DNA of 64,000 nucleotides, from contig MTMF02000009.1 of NCBI GenBank assembly GCA_002011125.2, forward strand, positions 547,095 through 611,094, written 5' to 3'. Within the stretch, counting starts at the first letter, position 1. The number at the start of each line of letters is the position of its first letter. The notes below the pieces were generated by a model, which was not told where the DNA came from, made no database searches, and was given only the letters and a program-made list of their open reading frames with translations. A program made the translations under genes and the position numbers. Below, one piece after another: positions 60,884 to 64,000 of the stretch. Source of the stretch: Candidatus Hydrothermarchaeum profundi (GTDB lineage: Archaea > Hydrothermarchaeota > Hydrothermarchaeia > Hydrothermarchaeales > Hydrothermarchaeaceae).

Positions 60884-61942
60884 TTATTCTGTAATGGCTG
60901 CTTTTCCAGATCTTATTGACAAAAAAGTAAACATAGATAAAGTTAAACCTAAAATTATCCAAAGGGCAAGTTCCATTTCTCTGATTTCTCCTAGGATATA
61001 AAGACTTATTGCATCTACTATTATCCTAAGAGCAAGTACGAAAAAAATCATAACTATATATTTCGATATTCCTAGCCCCTCTATTAATGAATCGATTATT
61101 TTACCTCCTAACGGAACAAGAACAGCAAACATCAAAAGATCAATTGAGCTAGAAATAAAAATAGGTAAAGCTTCTAGCAGTTTTCCGTGAGTTATATTAG
61201 CTTTACTTACGGCATCCATACCTGTTATAATCCCGACAGTTCCTAAAAGAAATCCGACCGCATATGCGAAGAAAGTTATTCTGCCCGTTATAAAAGATGA
61301 TTTAATTTCTTGATAGAATTTATGAACATCACTTTCTAGACCGAACCCCTTTATAATTAAAAATACTCCTATAATGCCAACAGTCAGCCTCCACCCATGC
61401 ACTCCGAGAAGCATATAAAGTACTGCCGCTATACCTGGAAGTCCAACAATAATTCTAGATAGTTTAGGGTCTCTGACTATCTCTTTTAAGAATTCTTGCA
61501 TCACAAAATAAGTACTTTCAAGATTCTCACTTTGTCTCACCACAACACGTTTTAATGAAATTACATTAACTTTAGACTGGACAATTGGAAGTATGTATTC
61601 GTCTTCAGCGCCGTCTGTTACGACTATTACTCCCTCCGGACTAAACTCCGATAGTACTTCCTCCAGCTGTCTTGAGATTTCAGCGTCTGATTCCACTCCG
61701 ACATTCTCTTTACCAACTACAACAGAGACCATTACCTCCTTTCCTTCTTCTTTAAGCTTGTCACCTATTCGTACAGCTTCGAAAAGTGCATTTGCATCGG
61801 ATTCTGATGGGTCAGCTAAGGCTAGTTTTATCGCGGTGTCAAGGGTTTTTTGCCTCCCCATTATAGGTCCAGGTTCGCCCGTTTTTCTGAGGATATCAGC
61901 GTCCCTGTCTACTCCTAGAACAAGTATTTTTTTATATTTCAT
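60884..61942 (-). CDS. DUF373 membrane protein
   Basis: A 352-aa DUF373 protein: cytoplasmic N-terminal domain (ILVLGVDRDADILRKTGEPG, VTDGAEDEYILPIVQSKVNV) and about six membrane helices from residue 165. The family is archaeal with unknown function. It overlaps the upstream coiled-coil gene by four bases (ATGA). Confidence 0.88.
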   Translation of the reverse strand: MKYKKILVLGVDRDADILRKTGEPGPIMGRQKTLDTAIKLALADPSESDANALFEAVRIGDKLKEEGKEVMVSVVVGKENVGVESDAEISRQLEEVLSEFSPEGVIVVTDGAEDEYILPIVQSKVNVISLKRVVVRQSENLESTYFVMQEFLKEIVRDPKLSRIIVGLPGIAAVLYMLLGVHGWRLTVGIIGVFLIIKGFGLESDVHKFYQEIKSSFITGRITFFAYAVGFLLGTVGIITGMDAVSKANITHGKLLEALPIFISSSIDLLMFAVLVPLGGKIIDSLIEGLGISKYIVMIFFVLALRIIVDAISLYILGEIREMELALWIILGLTLSMFTFLSIRSGKAAITE

Positions 61943-62781
61943 ACCAAATTGAATCTCCTAAGGAGGTAGATATCGTCGAGATTAAGCTTTTCACCGTTTT
62001 TAAATCTTTCATAGATAATCTCGGCGCGCTCCTTTAACTCCTCCTCAGATACTTCATATTCAGCTTCAGCTTCTAACTCAAGTTTTCGAAGCTTATCTTC
62101 AACTTCTCTTAGTCGAGCTTTTTTTTCCTCCAACTCCTCCTTCTTCTTATCTATTTGAGGACCGATCTCCGCTATCTCCTTGTTTATTTCATCTATTTTA
62201 GCTTCTAATTCTTTTATTTTTTCAACAGCGGCTAGGAATTTCTCATGATGGGTTTGAGATTCCTCTGAGAGATTAAGGATTTTTTCATGTATTCTCTTTG
62301 ATATCTTTCTCTGGTTATCTATCTTTTTAGAAAGTTCGAGTAGGTCTTTATGTTCTTCAAGTTCTTTTCTCAGGTTTTCAATTTTTTCTACTAATTTATC
62401 TTCCTTATGGATTTCCATTACACTTGTCTGAAGTTTCCATTCTAATGCCTTAAGTTCTTTCTCCATTTTCTTGAAATTTACTTTTGGGGCGCCCTCTCGA
62501 AGTTTTTTGTACTGCGCGACCAGCTCCTTAACTGTGTTATTTGCTTGTTCACGTTCCTTTTTTAACCTTTTTATTTTTAAGTTGATTTGCTCTCTAAGCT
62601 CTCTCTGCTTATTGGCCTCGCTATTCTTTATTTTAATGGAATTTATAATATCCCGTTTCCTTAGATTATGTTTCCGTAAGAGTGCCTTACTCTGGGATAT
62701 CTCGTTCTTGAGCTGTCTTATACTAATCTTCAGCTCGTTTCTCTCTCTAAGTATCTCTTTGATGTTCATTTCTTGTTGCAT
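61939..62781 (-). CDS. Archaeal coiled-coil protein (COG1340 type)
   Basis: A 280-aa soluble protein that is coiled coil over about residues 5-245, ending in an acidic/hydrophobic tail (EELKERAEIIYERFKNGEKL, DDIYLLRRF). This combination is typical of the conserved archaeal COG1340 proteins of unknown function. It is cotranscribed with DUF373 and follows glyA by 17 bases. Confidence 0.8.
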   Translation of the reverse strand: MQQEMNIKEILRERNELKISIRQLKNEISQSKALLRKHNLRKRDIINSIKIKNSEANKQRELREQINLKIKRLKKEREQANNTVKELVAQYKKLREGAPKVNFKKMEKELKALEWKLQTSVMEIHKEDKLVEKIENLRKELEEHKDLLELSKKIDNQRKISKRIHEKILNLSEESQTHHEKFLAAVEKIKELEAKIDEINKEIAEIGPQIDKKKEELEEKKARLREVEDKLRKLELEAEAEYEVSEEELKERAEIIYERFKNGEKLNLDDIYLLRRFNLV

Positions 62782-62798
62782 ATTCTAAACCCTTATCC

Positions 62799-64000
62799 TC
62801 AAAAACAAAATTTAACTTCTTGAAATCCGTCCTTTAACTCTATTACGTAGTTTTTAATATTTTCGGCATCTTCCTTATTTAAAGCTAGTTTTGCCATTAA
62901 TTCTGCAATCTCTGTCATCTCACTTTCCCGCATACCATATCTAGTAACTTCCGGAACTCCAATTCTAATACCCGATGGGTTTGCTGTTCTCTCCAGAGAA
63001 TCCCATGGTAATAAGTTTTTATTAACGATGATATTTGCCTGCTCAAAAAGTTCTGCAATCTCTTTGCCTCCACCAAGATTTGATACATCTACTACTACCT
63101 GATGGCTTTCAGTAAATCCTTTTTCCTCACATAGAACATTAAATCCTCTCTCATATAGAGCCTGAGCTAAGGCCTTTGAATTTTTTATCATCTGCTTGGC
63201 ATAGTCTCTGCCAAACTTTTTCATTTCTTCCGCTGAGATCGCAAAGCCGACCACATGGTGTAAGTGGTGGTTGCTCATAAGACCGGGAAAGGCGGCTCTA
63301 TCTATTTTTTCAGCAAGATAATTCTTGCATAGCACCATGCCACCCTGAGGACCAGGGAAGGTTTTATGAGTACTTGAAGTTATTACATCTGCTCCTTCAG
63401 AAAAAGGATCCTGAAATTGTTTCCCAGCTATTAAACCTGCCACGTGTGCTGCATCATATACGATATAGGCATCAATTTCATCTGCAATCTCTTTTAACTC
63501 TTTAACGGGGTGGGGAAATAAAAATAAGCTTCCACCAAATAACATCAGTTTAGGTTTTTTCTCTAGTATCAGTTTTTTTGCTTTATCTACATCTATGTTC
63601 ATTTCTTCATAGTTAAAGGGGTACGGAAAATCTTTCAACCCTCTTATTCCTGCAGCACTAATATGTGTATGACTTATATGCCCCCCGCATTGAATACTCA
63701 GCCCAGTTATTGTATCACCATACTCTGCTAATGCAAAATATGCAGTTAAATTTGCAACCGCACCAGATATAGGTACGAGATTTGCATGATCTGCGCCAAA
63801 AAGCTCCTCAGCGGATTTCATTGCTATTGCTTCTATTTGATCGTAAAACTTCGTTCCTTGGTAGAATCTTTGGAAAATTTGAAAGCCTTCTTCATCCCTA
63901 CCACCTAAGAGACCCTCGGCATATCTATGCCCGAAATCACTTGCAAGGGCTTTTCTAACCGCAGGAGAGGTTATGTTTTCGCTAGCTATCATATTAAGGC
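62799..64000 (-). CDS. glyA: Serine hydroxymethyltransferase, 5' end outside window
   Basis: The C-terminal 400 residues of SHMT, which converts serine and tetrahydropterin to glycine and methylene-pterin. Motifs: MIASENITSPAVRKALASDF, DQIEAIAMKSAEELFGADHA, VYDAAHVAGLIAG and the PLP lysine in ITSSTHKTFPGPQGGMVLCK. The frame remains open to the window end (LNMIASEN), so the apparent ATG at 63992 is internal. In this organism the C1 carrier is probably H4MPT, linking it with the Fwd operon. Confidence 0.95.
   Translation of the reverse strand, partial: LNMIASENITSPAVRKALASDFGHRYAEGLLGGRDEEGFQIFQRFYQGTKFYDQIEAIAMKSAEELFGADHANLVPISGAVANLTAYFALAEYGDTITGLSIQCGGHISHTHISAAGIRGLKDFPYPFNYEEMNIDVDKAKKLILEKKPKLMLFGGSLFLFPHPVKELKEIADEIDAYIVYDAAHVAGLIAGKQFQDPFSEGADVITSSTHKTFPGPQGGMVLCKNYLAEKIDRAAFPGLMSNHHLHHVVGFAISAEEMKKFGRDYAKQMIKNSKALAQALYERGFNVLCEEKGFTESHQVVVDVSNLGGGKEIAELFEQANIIVNKNLLPWDSLERTANPSGIRIGVPEVTRYGMRESEMTEIAELMAKLALNKEDAENIKNYVIELKDGFQEVKFCF

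Overview
This 64 kb window is from an archaeon. It carries a transcription factor B, leaderless-type TATA promoters, RtcB and archease, a Cgi121-like KEOPS subunit, DUF123 and DUF373 proteins, Sep-tRNA:Cys-tRNA synthase (SepCysS) and a formylmethanofuran dehydrogenase operon. SepCysS together with the C1 enzyme points to an anaerobic, probably thermophilic, euryarchaeal-type lineage with an H4MPT-type Wood-Ljungdahl pathway (methanogen-related, Archaeoglobus-like, Hadarchaea-like or MSBL1-like). No methane-specific gene is present, so the exact group cannot be fixed. I see no tRNA, rRNA, CRISPR array or intact insertion sequence.

Left accessory region (1-9.3 kb): a truncated leucine-rich-repeat gene, a HEAT-repeat gene, a TPR protein, a serpin, a SUKH (SMI1/KNR4) immunity-like protein, an AlkD-like HEAT protein and several unknowns. 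At least five genes here are broken by frameshifts or nonsense codons (2189-2427, 2470-3045, 3664-3947, 7292-7419, 8575-9257), and the HEAT gene probably has a damaged C-terminus. Everything after about 9.4 kb looks intact except a remnant at 41.1-41.5 kb.

9.4-30 kb: an orphan NitT/TauT-type ABC ATPase and a TFB gene with a GC-rich body. Next is a divergent pair of very large surface proteins: a 2069-aa membrane-anchored subtilase with a parallel beta-helix region, and a ZU5-type exported protein. A PAS/GAF/DUF835/winged-helix sensor-regulator follows, then a DNA/RNA repair group (DUF123, Ogg, SfsA, RtcB) and a dapF-ferredoxin-ferredoxin-archease-zinc ribbon operon. Two intergenic regions (23.58-23.68 kb and 29.89-30.04 kb) hold strong inverted repeats that may be structured RNAs.

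30-45.4 kb: methionine salvage (mtnA), then a compact sulfur-handling locus. This is an ACT regulator, a three-cysteine LarE, and an overlapping seven-gene operon: thrC, a ubiquitin-like GG-tailed carrier, a YkgJ-like Cys protein, an E1-like adenylyltransferase, a TusA-like protein, a DUF169 protein and SepCysS. I consider this the most interesting system in the window, a candidate sulfur relay for tRNA-dependent cysteine (or homocysteine) synthesis. Next to it is a nearly complete NAD module: nadC, pncA, pncB with a small HTH regulator, nadX and nadA.

45.4-64 kb: a PfkB kinase, an exported alpha/alpha-toroid protein, the fwdFGDBAC operon whose FwdG carries a winged-helix domain, an HTH-CBS plus two membrane coiled-coil proteins operon, thi4 with an active-site cysteine, Cgi121-like and MTA/MTI phosphorylase genes, MgtE, DUF373, a COG1340-type coiled coil, and a serine hydroxymethyltransferase cut by the window end.
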